A stretch of 64,000 bases of DNA from Candidatus Koribacter versatilis Ellin345 (GCF_000014005.1 NC_008009.1:1674001-1738000), one strand, 5' to 3'. Counted from the stretch's first letter, positions 26,125 through 35,076 are shown. Numbers and translations are program-made. Notes: generated by a model not told the origin, from the letters alone.

Positions 26125-27594
26125 ATGAATTTACTTTCGAAAATTCCTGGAGACGTGGTGGTGATCACCGGCCTGATCGTAGTCGTCGTCATGTTTCTCA
26201 TGATGATGATGGCGCGCTTGTACCGCAAAGCGGGCCCGCATGAGGCGCTCGTGGTGTACGGATTCCGCGGGACGCGCATCATCAAGGGCAAGGGCACCGT
26301 CATCTTCCCAATGGTCGAAAACTGCTTGCAGCTTTCACTCGAACTGATGTCGTTCGATGTGGCGCCGCAGCAGGACCTCTATACCAAGCAGGGCGTCGCG
26401 GTAACGGTCGAAGCGGTGGCGCAGATCAAGGTGAAGTCCGACCCGATCTCGATCCAGACGGCGTCTGAACAGTTCCTCACCAAGACGCCGCAACAGCGCG
26501 AAGGCCTGATCCGCCTGGTGATGGAAGGCCACCTGCGCGGCATCATCGGCCAGCTCACGGTGGAAGAAATCGTGAAGCAGCCCGAGATGGTAGGCGATCG
26601 CATGCGCGCGACTTGCGCCGACGACATGAGCAAGATGGGCCTTGAAGTCATCAGTTTCACCATCAAGGAAGTTCGCGACAAGAACCAGTACATCACCAAC
26701 ATGGGCCGACCGGATGTAGCGCGCATTAAGCGCGATGCCGACATCGCAACCGCTGAAGCCGAGCGCGATACCGCCATCAAGCAAGCGGCCGCACAGCGCG
26801 AAGCTGCGGTTGCCCGCGCACAAGCCGACCAGGAAAGAGTCGCTGCCGAGACGGCTTCGCAGGCGAAGCAGGCGGAAGCGCAGCGCGATCTGGAGGTCAA
26901 GCGAGCCGCTTACCAGGAAATGGTGAAGAAGCAGCAGGCGCAGGCCGACAAGGCTTACGAAATCCAGACCAACGTCATGCAGCAGCAGGTGATCGCTGAA
27001 AGCGTGAAGGTGCAGCAGATCGAGAAGCAGGAACAGGTGAAAGTGCAGGAAGCGGAAATCCTGCGCCACGAGAAGGAACTGATCGCCACCGTGCTGAAGG
27101 GCGCGGAAATCGAAAAGGCCCGCATCGAGACGCTCGCCTCCGCCGAACGCCAGCGCCTGATGATGGAAGCCGAAGGCCGTTCGAGTTCCATTCGCGCTCA
27201 GGGCGAAGCCGAAGCCGAGATCATCTTCAAAAAAGGTGAAGCCGAGGCGAAGGCGATGAACGTGAAGGCCGAGGCCTTCCAGGAGTACAACCAGGCCGCG
27301 GTCATCGACAAACTCCTCAGCAACATGCCCGAGATCGTTCGCGCTCTGGCCACCCCGCTCAGCCAGGTGGACAAGATCACGATCGTTTCCACCGGCAACG
27401 GTTCGTCGGCTGGGGCGCACAAGATCACCGGCGATATCGCGGAAATGGCCGCGCAGGTACCGGCGCTGTTCGAGGCACTGAGCGGCATGAAGATGGCAGA
27501 CCTGCTGTCGAGGGTACGCACCATTGGCGACAAGGCACCGAAGCCAGATGTGCTGCCTCCGGACGACGGCAGGGCAAAAGGGGCAGGGGCGTAA
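26125..27594 (+). CDS. flotillin-like SPFH-domain protein
   Basis: A 489-residue scaffold of membrane microdomains. One N-terminal membrane anchor (about 8-32) is followed by an SPFH/band-7 domain (about 40-200, with GVAVTVEAVAQIKV and GHLRGIIGQLTVEEI). A long Ala/Glu/Gln-rich coiled coil (about 205-370) contains the flotillin EA repeats, and a hydrophobic C-terminal segment (about 385-465) follows. Length and order match FloT/YuaG. With an NfeD-like gene upstream and pspA downstream, it probably organises membrane stress repair. Confidence 0.92.
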   Translation: MNLLSKIPGDVVVITGLIVVVVMFLMMMMARLYRKAGPHEALVVYGFRGTRIIKGKGTVIFPMVENCLQLSLELMSFDVAPQQDLYTKQGVAVTVEAVAQIKVKSDPISIQTASEQFLTKTPQQREGLIRLVMEGHLRGIIGQLTVEEIVKQPEMVGDRMRATCADDMSKMGLEVISFTIKEVRDKNQYITNMGRPDVARIKRDADIATAEAERDTAIKQAAAQREAAVARAQADQERVAAETASQAKQAEAQRDLEVKRAAYQEMVKKQQAQADKAYEIQTNVMQQQVIAESVKVQQIEKQEQVKVQEAEILRHEKELIATVLKGAEIEKARIETLASAERQRLMMEAEGRSSSIRAQGEAEAEIIFKKGEAEAKAMNVKAEAFQEYNQAAVIDKLLSNMPEIVRALATPLSQVDKITIVSTGNGSSAGAHKITGDIAEMAAQVPALFEALSGMKMADLLSRVRTIGDKAPKPDVLPPDDGRAKGAGA

Positions 27595-27604
27595 CGAACA
27601 CACG

Positions 27605-27628
27605 CGCGGAGGTGCGAGCCTCCGCGCA
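27605..27628 (+). terminator. hairpin after flotillin gene
   Basis: GCGCGGAGG and CCTCCGCGC arms around TGCGAG form a strong stem 11 bases after the flotillin stop. There is no T tract; the right arm runs into the 17-bp repeat array. It could attenuate or stabilise the transcript before pspA. Confidence 0.5.
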
Positions 27629-27790
27629 GCTTTGCAGAAGCCGCAGATTTGTAGAACCAGCAGCTTTGCAGAACCAGCAGATTTGTAGAACCAGCAGCTT
27701 TGCAGAAGCCGCAGATTTGTAGAAGCAGCAGATTTGTAGAAGCCGCAGATTTGCAGAAGCCGCAGATTTGCAGAAGCCGCAGATTTGTAT
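27627..27790. repeat. 17-bp tandem repeat array, about 9.5 units
   Basis: Units alternate between GCCGCAGATTTGTAGAA, CCAGCAGCTTTGCAGAA and close variants. Differences concentrate at three positions (GC/CA, A/C and T/C), so the array looks like expanded and diverged copies. There is no reading frame or spacer structure, so it is not a CRISPR array. Confidence 0.9.
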
Positions 27791-27793
27791 CAG

Positions 27794-27813
27794 GGCAGCG
27801 CTTCAGCGCTGCC
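27794..27813. terminator. perfect 8-bp hairpin before pspA
   Basis: GGCAGCGC and GCGCTGCC flank TTCA. A smaller GGGGC/GCCCC hairpin follows at 27834-27847. No T tract follows, so these may be REP-like palindromes rather than terminators. Confidence 0.45.
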
Positions 27814-27863
27814 GATGAGAACTTAGAGAATCGGGGGCTTTAGCCCCTGGGTAGGAGATCGTC

Positions 27864-28532
27864 ATGGCACTGTTGGAACGTGTCGCAACCCTTATCCGGG
27901 CAAACCTGAACGACATGGTGGACCGGGCGGAAAATCCCGAGAAGCTGCTCAAGCAGATCATTCTCGACATGCAGAACCAGTTCCTGCAGGTGAAGACCCA
28001 GGTGGCCATCGCCATCGCCGACCTCCACTTGCTCGAGAAGAAGAAGAAAGAGAACGTGGACAAGGAGGCCGAGTGGATGCGCAAAGCCGAACTCGCCGTC
28101 GATAAGAAACAGGACGACCTGGCGCGCGCAGCGCTCGATCGCGCCCTCGGCTACAAGCAATTCACCGCCAGCTTCGACGAGCAAATCGCCGATCAGCGGG
28201 CGCAGGTCGAGATCCTGAAGCAGTCGCTGCAGAAGCTCGATGCGAAGCTCGCCGAGGCTCACGCCAAGGCCGACCTGCTGATTGCACAATCTCGCCGCGC
28301 GCGATCGATGGACAAAGCCACCACTGCGCAGCTCGCCGCCGACGATCGCAACAAGGTCGCGACTCTGGAGCGCATGAAGACGCGCATCCAGCGCGACGAA
28401 GCGATCGGACAGGCCAAGGTCGAGGTCATCGCGGGCGACGACATCGAGCACCGCTTGAACATGCTCGAGAAAGACGACCAGATCGACAAGATGCTGACCG
28501 AGCTGAAAGAGCGGAAAGCGCTGAAAGCGTAG
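27864..28532 (+). CDS. pspA: PspA/IM30 (Vipp1) family protein
   Basis: Peripheral membrane protein of the ESCRT-III-like PspA family that stabilises damaged inner membranes. The 222-residue protein starts MALLERVATLIRANLNDMVD, the typical amphipathic helix, followed by NPEKLLKQIILDMQNQ. The rest is nearly all coiled coil (about residues 25-205). No C-terminal Vipp1 extension is apparent. It lies downstream of flotillin but is separated by 270 bp of repeats and hairpins, so it may have its own promoter. Confidence 0.92.
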   Translation: MALLERVATLIRANLNDMVDRAENPEKLLKQIILDMQNQFLQVKTQVAIAIADLHLLEKKKKENVDKEAEWMRKAELAVDKKQDDLARAALDRALGYKQFTASFDEQIADQRAQVEILKQSLQKLDAKLAEAHAKADLLIAQSRRARSMDKATTAQLAADDRNKVATLERMKTRIQRDEAIGQAKVEVIAGDDIEHRLNMLEKDDQIDKMLTELKERKALKA

Positions 28533-28539
28533 ATCAACA

Positions 28540-28573
28540 CCCCACCCTGTCCGCCATCGGATAAGGGTGGGGC
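28540..28573 (+). terminator. hairpin after pspA
   Basis: CCCCACCCT and AGGGTGGGG arms, separated by about 15 bases, lie just past the pspA stop. It has the same arm sequence as the hairpins at 23137 and 35077. Confidence 0.6.
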
Positions 28574-28614
28574 ACCACTCTGTTGACGCCAATGGTGCCG
28601 AACGAATCGCAACC

Positions 28615-29067
28615 ATGCAACTGCGCTATGCTCGATTCGTGAAGCGAGCTTGGCTCACGTGCGCGTTGCTGTTCTTCGCAGTCTCCTGCCGGCGGCACGG
28701 CCCGGAACTCCCGGTGCGCGTGCTCTACTCCTCGCAAATTCCCGCCATTGCCAAGCTGCGCCAGTCGGAACGCGATTTCTCTTTCACCGACCCACGCCTC
28801 CGCAGCGGACGCGCATTCGTTGTGCGGTCTATCGCGGACAACGATCCGATCCACGCCCTTGCTGACAAGGGCAAAGCTCCACAATTTGAACTCTATATTT
28901 TGAAATCGGCGGCCGAGATTCCCGACATCCCAGAGATCCGCAAAGCGATGGGCGATTCCTTCACCGTATGCGGACAGGCCGTGGCATACATCCCCGAGTG
29001 GACAAGTGAAGAGCGCCGCGAAGGTGCGGCGCGTTTCATCCAATACCTCTCAACTCACTGCCGATAA
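28615..29067 (+). CDS. predicted lipoprotein, solute-binding-like
   Basis: A 150-residue protein with a lipoprotein signal: KRAWLTCALLFFAVSC gives a lipobox with the lipidated Cys near residue 25. The remainder is a compact domain ending GAARFIQYLSTHC, reminiscent of the C-terminal part of periplasmic molybdate-type binding proteins (VAYIPEW, then ARRFxxFL-like), but it is much shorter than a full one. The ATG at 28615 is preferred to one at 28567 because the latter lies inside the pspA terminator region. Function unknown. Confidence 0.6.
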   Translation: MQLRYARFVKRAWLTCALLFFAVSCRRHGPELPVRVLYSSQIPAIAKLRQSERDFSFTDPRLRSGRAFVVRSIADNDPIHALADKGKAPQFELYILKSAAEIPDIPEIRKAMGDSFTVCGQAVAYIPEWTSEERREGAARFIQYLSTHCR

Positions 29068-29070
29068 AAC

Positions 29071-29991
29071 TTACTTCGCTTTCGGCTTGCAGACCCGGAT
29101 CGCGTAGGCAGCCGCCGGATTGTGTCCCGTAGCGGTAGCGGCCTTCTTGTAAAACTCCTGCGCGTGCGCAGCGTCTCCGAGCCGATCGTAGGTCTGACCA
29201 ATCATGCACTGGATATACGAATCGTTCTGGTTCCCTTGTTGGAAATTCTCCAGCGCCTTCTTGTAATCGCCCTGGTAATACGCCACGTACGCGACAAGGT
29301 AAGGGAAGAACGGCTTCTGCTGCTCGATATTGCCTTTGTCGAGAATCGCCTTGGCCGCAGTGACGTGCTGCCATGGATCGTCGCCTTCGTTAATGCGCAC
29401 CGCCAGCCGTGCTTCCGCGTGTGCCATGCGGAAATTCCACAGGTCCTTCTGCGCGTCGGTCAGGTTCGGCTGGCTCAGTGCGAGTTTGTGGCCTTCCTCG
29501 TACCAAACGCCGGCGGTCTCGATGTCGCCGCTATCAATGCAGGCGCGCGCTTCTTCGTTGGCGATCTCAGCAGCACGATTCAGGTCGTTCTTCGCCTTCG
29601 CGATGTCGAGCACTTTCTGCTGGTAGAGCACCGTCTGCGGACAATTGCCCTCGAACGCCCACGACATCGCCATCGCGCGATTGGCGTTCGACTTGTCGTC
29701 ATCGCTCTTGGCAGTCGCGATCGCATGCTCGAAATATTTGCGAGCTTCCGGACCGCGCTGCATCACATCGAGCAGCGCACCGGCGCCGATGTTGGCATCC
29801 TGCGAGTCGGGGTCCGACTTTAAGACGTTCTCGTAAACTGCCAGGCCGTCGGATACCTTGCCGTCTTTCAAAAGTTCGCGAACCTGTTTCACGAACGCTG
29901 GAGCGTTGTCCGGTGGCTGCTGGGGCGCAGGCGTTTGCGCGAACAGGGTAGAGGAGAGCAGCAGAAGAATCGCAGAATTAAAACGTTTCAT
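29071..29991 (-). CDS. exported TPR-repeat protein
   Basis: A 306-residue exported protein. The signal peptide (MKRFNSAILLLLSSTLFAQ) is followed by a Pro/Gln-rich linker, then a helical array of tetratricopeptide repeats from about residue 25 to 300. Clear ones are around EVYENVLKSDPDSQDANIG-like, YYQGDYKKALENFQQG and RLGDAAHAQEFYKKA. The ATG at 29991 gives a clean signal peptide; an upstream in-frame ATG at 30012 is less likely. It converges on the lipoprotein gene with only 3 bp between stops. It is probably a periplasmic interaction scaffold. Confidence 0.75.
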   Translation of the reverse strand: MKRFNSAILLLLSSTLFAQTPAPQQPPDNAPAFVKQVRELLKDGKVSDGLAVYENVLKSDPDSQDANIGAGALLDVMQRGPEARKYFEHAIATAKSDDDKSNANRAMAMSWAFEGNCPQTVLYQQKVLDIAKAKNDLNRAAEIANEEARACIDSGDIETAGVWYEEGHKLALSQPNLTDAQKDLWNFRMAHAEARLAVRINEGDDPWQHVTAAKAILDKGNIEQQKPFFPYLVAYVAYYQGDYKKALENFQQGNQNDSYIQCMIGQTYDRLGDAAHAQEFYKKAATATGHNPAAAYAIRVCKPKAK

Positions 29992-30033
29992 GGCGGCGAA
30001 ATTATCGCACACGCACTGCGCACTTTCGAGTTT

Positions 30034-31413
30034 TCAGACGCCGGCCTTATCCACAAGCGGAAGTTGTTCGGCTTCCTGGGTCCAATCGCCTGCCTGAAGT
30101 TTCTTCGTGGTGGGCTCAATCTGTTCGATCTGCGGGATCTCTTCTTTGATTTGTATGGCGAGGTCGGGAAACTTGCGCGCCTTCGAAAGTACACGCGATT
30201 CCAGCGACGACACAGCTTTGTTGTATGCCTTCACCGCGCCATCCAGTTTGCCGCCCACGTCTTCGAAGTAGCCCACCATCGTGCACAACCGTTCGTAGAG
30301 ATCTTTGCCAAGTTGGCTGACCTCGACCGCATTGCGCGCGATCTCCTGCTGCTGCCATCCGTAATGGACAGCGCGGAGCAGCGCGATCAGCGTAGTCGGC
30401 GACGCGATGATGACCTTGTCGGCAACGCCCGCTTCGATCAGCGTCGGATCTTCGGCAAGCGCAGCGCTGAAGAACGCTTCGTTCGGCAGGAACATCACGA
30501 CCATCTCAGGAGCATTTTCAAACTGCTCCCAGTAGCTCTTCGCTCCCAATTTCTTGATGTGCACCCGAACCTGCGCCGCGTGCTGCCGCAGAAACTCAGC
30601 GCGCTCGGTATCGCTCGTCGCTTCGAGCGCGCTCAAATAAGCCGCAAGCGGAGTCTTCGCGTCAACGACCACGGTCTTGCCGCCGGGCAGCTTCACGACC
30701 ATATCCGGACGCAGACCGCCGTCTTCCGTAGAGAGGTGTTCCTGCTCGAGGAAGTCGCAGCGATTGATCATCCCCGCCATCTCGGCAACACGACGCAACT
30801 GGATTTCCCCCCAACGTCCGCGCCCCTGTGGCGCGCGCAGCGCGGTAACCAGCGCTCCGGTCTGCACCCGCAGCTGGTCATTCGACTGCGTCAGCGTCTG
30901 CAGTTGGTTCAGCAGCGATCCATATGCCTCGTTGCGCGATTTTTCAATCTGCTGGATCTGTCCGTCGAATTTCGTCAGGCTCTCGTGGATCGGCTTAACC
31001 AGGTTCTCAATGGCTTGCTGCCGTTCGTTGAGATCGCCCTTGGCCTGGTTCTGGAAATCGGTAAGCTTGGTCTGCGCCAAATCAAGGAATGACCGGCTAT
31101 TGGCTTGAAGCGTGGATGCGGCAAGCGCCTCGAACTGTGCCTTCATGTCGTCGCGTGCCTGGAGGACCGCGGCAAGTTTTTCGTCAGCAGCCTTCTTTTC
31201 AGCGTCCAAAGTAGCGCGCAGCCCAGCGAGTTCGCGGTCGAGTTGCGAAGCCTGCGAGCTTTTATTCGCTGCTTCCATGCGTGCGGTTACCAGTTCGCGC
31301 TCGGCGACCGAAAGCCGTGCCACGGCCGCGGCGGACTGCGAGCGAAGAGCGAAGTAGGTGATTGCGAAAGCAACCACTGCGCTGACGCTGGCCGCAAAAA
31401 TAAGGGAGCCCAT
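30034..31413 (-). CDS. rmuC: DNA recombination protein RmuC homologue
   Basis: RmuC is a membrane-anchored, predicted nuclease-like protein that limits inversions at short inverted repeats. The 459-residue protein has an N-terminal membrane anchor (about 3-20), a coiled coil (25-190), and the RmuC core at about 200-400 with GRWGEIQLRRVAEMAGM, RPDMVVKLPGGKTVVVDAK (PD-D/ExK-like) and VVMFLPNEAFFSAAL. The ATG at 31413 places the anchor at the N-terminus; 38 extra residues upstream look non-coding. Confidence 0.92.
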   Translation of the reverse strand: MGSLIFAASVSAVVAFAITYFALRSQSAAAVARLSVAERELVTARMEAANKSSQASQLDRELAGLRATLDAEKKAADEKLAAVLQARDDMKAQFEALAASTLQANSRSFLDLAQTKLTDFQNQAKGDLNERQQAIENLVKPIHESLTKFDGQIQQIEKSRNEAYGSLLNQLQTLTQSNDQLRVQTGALVTALRAPQGRGRWGEIQLRRVAEMAGMINRCDFLEQEHLSTEDGGLRPDMVVKLPGGKTVVVDAKTPLAAYLSALEATSDTERAEFLRQHAAQVRVHIKKLGAKSYWEQFENAPEMVVMFLPNEAFFSAALAEDPTLIEAGVADKVIIASPTTLIALLRAVHYGWQQQEIARNAVEVSQLGKDLYERLCTMVGYFEDVGGKLDGAVKAYNKAVSSLESRVLSKARKFPDLAIQIKEEIPQIEQIEPTTKKLQAGDWTQEAEQLPLVDKAGV

Positions 31414-31543
31414 AGGGAGACACCTGTTGTTCTGGTGATTGTAAGTGGGGCGAAGAAAAAGCGGAAGCGGAACTTTTCCACTGCTCGCGGTGTTTATATC
31501 TATACCGTCCCCCTCGCACGGTCCCATTTATGATTCCTTTGGA

Positions 31544-32353
31544 TTGATTCCATTGTTCAAACGTCTTTTGATTCTTTGTCTTCTGAGCGCTCCGCTGTTC
31601 GCAGCCGGCCAGCGCGCTAGCGATTTCGACCCCAAGGCCGAGGACGAAATCATCGCTCTTATCAACCAGGAACGGACCCAGCGTGGCCTCGCGCCGCTGA
31701 TTAAAGATGATCGTCTAACTCGCGCCGCTCGCGTGCATACCCAATTAATGGTCGAGAAGCACGAACTCAGCCATCGCCTGGCGGAAGAACCTGCGTTGCG
31801 CGAACGGGTTTCCGTGACCGGCATCAGCTTCAATGCTGCCGGAGAAAACGTCGCCTACGACGCCAACGTCCAGCACGCACACGTTGAGTTCATGCACTCG
31901 CCGGGCCATCGCGCGAACATCCTCGGCGCCAAGTTCAATTCCGTTGGCGTGGGCGTTCTTCGCAGCGGCAACCTGGTCTGGGTCACCGAAGACTTTGCCG
32001 AGCGCATAGGTGTCACTTCGGCTTCGGAAGCCGCAGGCATTGTGATAAACAAATTCGCCGCCATGCGTCGCGCCGCCGGATCACCACCAGCCACGGAACA
32101 TGCGCTCCCGGAACTCGGCAAGATGGCGTGCGACATGGCGCATAAGGACCATCTCGACAGCCATGAAGCGAAAAATCTGCCGAACGTTCACGAAGTGATG
32201 GTGTGGGCCACGCCGAACCCAGCTGAGCTTCCCTCGAAACTGAAGAACCTCGCGGACGATCGCAATTCCACGACCTATTCTCTCGGCGTGTGCTTCGCAG
32301 CCAGCCCAACCTATCCGAGCAAAGTCTTCTGGATGGTGATGACGCTCTACTGA
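31544..32353 (+). CDS. CAP-domain (SCP/PR-1-like) secreted protein
   Basis: The frame stays open to 31445, but the real start is probably a TTG at 31544 or 31553, giving a signal peptide (LFKRLLILCLLSAPLFAAG). The nearby ATG at 31528 is out of frame. The CAP domain covers about residues 25-150, with LINQERTQRGLAPL, HTQLMVEKHELSH, AGENVAY and MHSPGHRANILGAKFNSVGVG, holding the conserved His and Glu residues. A C-terminal extension of about 110 residues has no clear match. Bacterial CAP proteins are secreted; their activity is mostly unproven. Confidence 0.82.
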   Translation: MIPLFKRLLILCLLSAPLFAAGQRASDFDPKAEDEIIALINQERTQRGLAPLIKDDRLTRAARVHTQLMVEKHELSHRLAEEPALRERVSVTGISFNAAGENVAYDANVQHAHVEFMHSPGHRANILGAKFNSVGVGVLRSGNLVWVTEDFAERIGVTSASEAAGIVINKFAAMRRAAGSPPATEHALPELGKMACDMAHKDHLDSHEAKNLPNVHEVMVWATPNPAELPSKLKNLADDRNSTTYSLGVCFAASPTYPSKVFWMVMTLY

Positions 32354-32359
32354 AAAAGA

Positions 32360-32384
32360 GAGGGACGCAGAAGATGCGTCCCTC
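32360..32384 (+). terminator. hairpin after CAP gene
   Basis: A perfect 10-bp stem GAGGGACGCA/TGCGTCCCTC with loop GAAGA lies 7 bases past the stop. The T tract is weak. Confidence 0.6.
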
Positions 32385-32526
32385 GTGCATTTGATTATCC
32401 AGGCGCCGGATCCTTCGTTATCAGGAGCACCGGTCGGGTATGAATGCAACTTCAGTACGTCTACTTCAGGCCGAAGGGTTTCTCGATCCCACGGCATTGG
32501 CCCTATAGGGGAGGGTCAAAACTTGT

Positions 32527-32802
32527 TTAATTAACCATCCGTGCGACTTCTGTTTCGCGGATGCTTTGCACCGGCATACGCGGGTTGATGTTGGCCTTGA
32601 TGAACTCTTCGCCCGCCCGCATCATGTGCATCCACATCTCGTAAGCTTGGCCGTTTTCGTTCAGGAAATTCGCAGCCTGCTGCAATGAAATCTCGCCGCC
32701 TGTTTCACGCGCGAACTCCACCAGGTGCGCTACTGTGATTTCCGCCGTTACCCGCTCGCGCCAGCACTTCTTGCTGGTTACATCCTGGATCTTTTTCATC
32801 AT
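32527..32802 (-). CDS. small conserved-looking hypothetical protein, 91 aa
   Basis: A 91-residue soluble, helical protein. The sequence TAEITVAHLVEFARETGG, then QQAANFLNENGQAYEMWMHMM, reads like a compact winged-helix or helical bundle. It has no signal peptide or membrane span. Tandem ATG codons at 32802 and 32799 follow a purine-rich GGGAAGCA stretch. It stands alone on the minus strand between CAP and thioesterase genes. No family recognised. Confidence 0.6.
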   Translation of the reverse strand: MMKKIQDVTSKKCWRERVTAEITVAHLVEFARETGGEISLQQAANFLNENGQAYEMWMHMMRAGEEFIKANINPRMPVQSIRETEVARMVN

Positions 32803-33036
32803 TGCTTCCCGGCAAATGTGAATTTGTTGTCTTGCTGAAGGGAAGATACGTCGCGAGACGACTCTGCCCTATGGCATCCGTCACGAGGGCCTGTGATTTA
32901 CGTCACAAAATGAGGAACACGCAGGAATGACGCGGGTCCGAGAGGCGTCCCACAGGGGTGGGAACGGACGAGGAGTCGCGTGCTGTGCTAGCCTCAAGGG
33001 GCAATCTTCTACTCAGGAAAGGCCTGTTTTCCTCCC

Positions 33037-33486
33037 GTGAGTTCCGCAACCGTCCTCGATACTCGCCTGCGCGTGCGCTATGCCGAAACCGACCAGATGA
33101 ACGTGGTGTATCACTCGAACTACATCATCTGGTTTGAGGTGGGCCGGGTGGAGTTCATGCGGCAACTTGGCTTCACCTATCGCGAGATGGAACAGCAGGA
33201 GCAATTGCATCTTCCCGTCGTCGAGGTACGCTGCCGCTACAAGGCGTCGGCGCGGTATGACGATGAGATTACGATCCGCACTCACATCGCGCGACTGCGC
33301 TCCTCGCTGATTCAGTTTGCCTACGAGATATTGCGGGTCGAAGACGGCCTGCTGCTCGCAGAAGGCGAGAGCACGCACGTCGTGGTGAATGCCGAGATGC
33401 AGAAGGTCCCGTTTCCCGAGAAATATATGAGCGTTTTCCGGCAGGCCGCAGGCCGCGCGGTTGAGACGCAAGCTGAGGCTGAATGA
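33037..33486 (+). CDS. acyl-CoA thioesterase, YbgC/4HBT family
   Basis: A 149-residue hotdog-fold thioesterase. The N-terminal signature VRYAETDQMNVVYHSNYIIWF carries the catalytic Asp and the HSNY motif of the YbgC/FadM class; the rest (ARYDDEITIRTHIARLRSS, FAYEILR) matches the family. The start is GTG at 33037. It overlaps the next gene by four bases (ATGA). Such enzymes hydrolyse short-chain or aromatic acyl-CoA esters. A role with the lyase downstream would be an inference from the overlap. Confidence 0.88.
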   Translation: MSSATVLDTRLRVRYAETDQMNVVYHSNYIIWFEVGRVEFMRQLGFTYREMEQQEQLHLPVVEVRCRYKASARYDDEITIRTHIARLRSSLIQFAYEILRVEDGLLLAEGESTHVVVNAEMQKVPFPEKYMSVFRQAAGRAVETQAEAE

Positions 33487-35033
33487 AAGCTCTTCATCTT
33501 ACTGGCAATACTCTTACCCTCGACGAAGTGCGCGAGGTCGTTTACGAACAACGTCCTGTGTTGCTGGATTCCGATGCGCGCGCCGCGGTAGATCGCGCTC
33601 GCGCTGTGATCGAAGATGTCGTCGCCAACGATCGCCTCGCGTATGCAGTGACGACGGGTGTCGGCAAGTTGAGCGATGTCCGCATTCCTCCCGCAGAAAA
33701 TCGCACCCTGCAACTCAACTTGATGCGCTCCCATGCCGTGGGTGTGGGCGATCCACTCAGCGAGCAGGTCAGCCGCGCCATGATGCTGCTGCGCGCCAAC
33801 TCGCTTTGCAAAGGATGGTCAGGCGTACGTGGCCTGGTAATTGACACGCTCTGCGAGATGCTCAACCGCGGGGTGCATCCTGTGATTCCATCGCAGGGAA
33901 GCGTCGGCGCCAGCGGCGATCTCGCTCCTCTCGCGCACCAGGGGCTGGTGCTAATCGGCGAAGGCGAAGCCTTCTATCAAGGCAAACGTGTCAGCGGCGC
34001 AGAAGCGCTGCGCGCAGCAGGGATTAAGCCGATCACCCTCGAAGCCAAGGAAACGATCTCGCTGATCAACGGCACCCAGGCGATGCTTGCAGTCGGCCTG
34101 CTAGCAGTGCTCGACGCCGAAATTCTTGCCGAGACCGCCGATGCAGTCGGCGCGCTTGCCCTCGATGTACTGCAGGGAACTGACGCTGCGTTCGACGAGC
34201 GCATCCATAAAGCTCGCCCGCACTCCGGACAGATCCAAGTCGCGGCGAACCTGCGCCGCCTGCTCGCCGGCAGCCAGATTCACGAATCGCACAAAGACTG
34301 TGCCCGCGTGCAGGATGCCTACTCGCTGCGCTGCATGCCGCAAGTGCACGGCGCCGTGCGCGACACCATCCACTATTGCCGCTCCGTCTTCGAAGTCGAG
34401 ATGAACTCCGCGGTGGACAATCCTCTGGTATTTCCAGAGCCGAAGAAGGTCGGCGAGCGCTCCGACGCGCCCGTCCATGGCGACATCATTTCCGGCGGCA
34501 ACTTCCACGGTGAGCCGGTAGCGTTCGCGCTCGATTTCCTCGCGATCGCCTTGAGCGCGCTTGCCGGAATCTCCGAGCGCCGCATCGAGCGCCTGGTGAA
34601 CCCGGCGCTGAGTGAAGGGCTGCCCGCCTTCCTCGCTCCCGGCGCAGGACTCAATTCCGGCTTCATGATGCCGCAGGTCACGGCCGCCGCTCTGGTCAGC
34701 GAGAACAAGGTGCTCTCACATCCGGCGTCGGTGGACTCGATCACCACTTCGGGCAATAAAGAAGATTTCGTCTCGATGGGAATGACGGCTGCGCTGAAAC
34801 TGCAGCGCATCGTCCAGAACACGCGCAATGTTATGGCGATCGAAGCGCTAGCGGCCGCGCAGGCGCTCGACTTCAAAGCCCCGCTGAAAACAACGAAGCT
34901 CCTGCAGAAGGTTCATGCTGCGGTTCGCGCGGTTTCACCGCAGATCACCGAAGACCGCATTCTCACGGCGGATTTCGCAGCGGCGGAAGCGCTGATCCGA
35001 AGTGGAAAGCTCGCAGCGGCGGCGCGCAATTAG
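33483..35033 (+). CDS. hutH: histidine ammonia-lyase
   Basis: Deaminates L-histidine to urocanate, the first step of histidine breakdown. The 516-residue protein has the cyclising Ala143-Ser144-Gly145 triad in GSVGASGDLAPL that forms the MIO cofactor. MRSHAVGVG (with SH typical of histidine rather than phenylalanine lyases), QDAYSLRCMPQVHG and DNPLVF are also present. Length fits HutH. No hutU, hutI or hutG is in the window. The start overlaps the thioesterase stop. Confidence 0.92.
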   Translation: MKALHLTGNTLTLDEVREVVYEQRPVLLDSDARAAVDRARAVIEDVVANDRLAYAVTTGVGKLSDVRIPPAENRTLQLNLMRSHAVGVGDPLSEQVSRAMMLLRANSLCKGWSGVRGLVIDTLCEMLNRGVHPVIPSQGSVGASGDLAPLAHQGLVLIGEGEAFYQGKRVSGAEALRAAGIKPITLEAKETISLINGTQAMLAVGLLAVLDAEILAETADAVGALALDVLQGTDAAFDERIHKARPHSGQIQVAANLRRLLAGSQIHESHKDCARVQDAYSLRCMPQVHGAVRDTIHYCRSVFEVEMNSAVDNPLVFPEPKKVGERSDAPVHGDIISGGNFHGEPVAFALDFLAIALSALAGISERRIERLVNPALSEGLPAFLAPGAGLNSGFMMPQVTAAALVSENKVLSHPASVDSITTSGNKEDFVSMGMTAALKLQRIVQNTRNVMAIEALAAAQALDFKAPLKTTKLLQKVHAAVRAVSPQITEDRILTADFAAAEALIRSGKLAAAARN

Positions 35034-35076
35034 TTCGCGATGTCCCATCACTGTGGGTGCCCCAAACTGTGGGTGC

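Noticed and set aside
26335-27603. 422-codon minus-strand frame across flotillin
   Set aside because: It mirrors the coiled-coil codons of the flotillin gene, giving a Leu/His/Arg-rich translation typical of antisense shadows.
27627-27790. CRISPR array
   Set aside because: The repeats are contiguous 17-bp units without spacers, and there are no cas genes.
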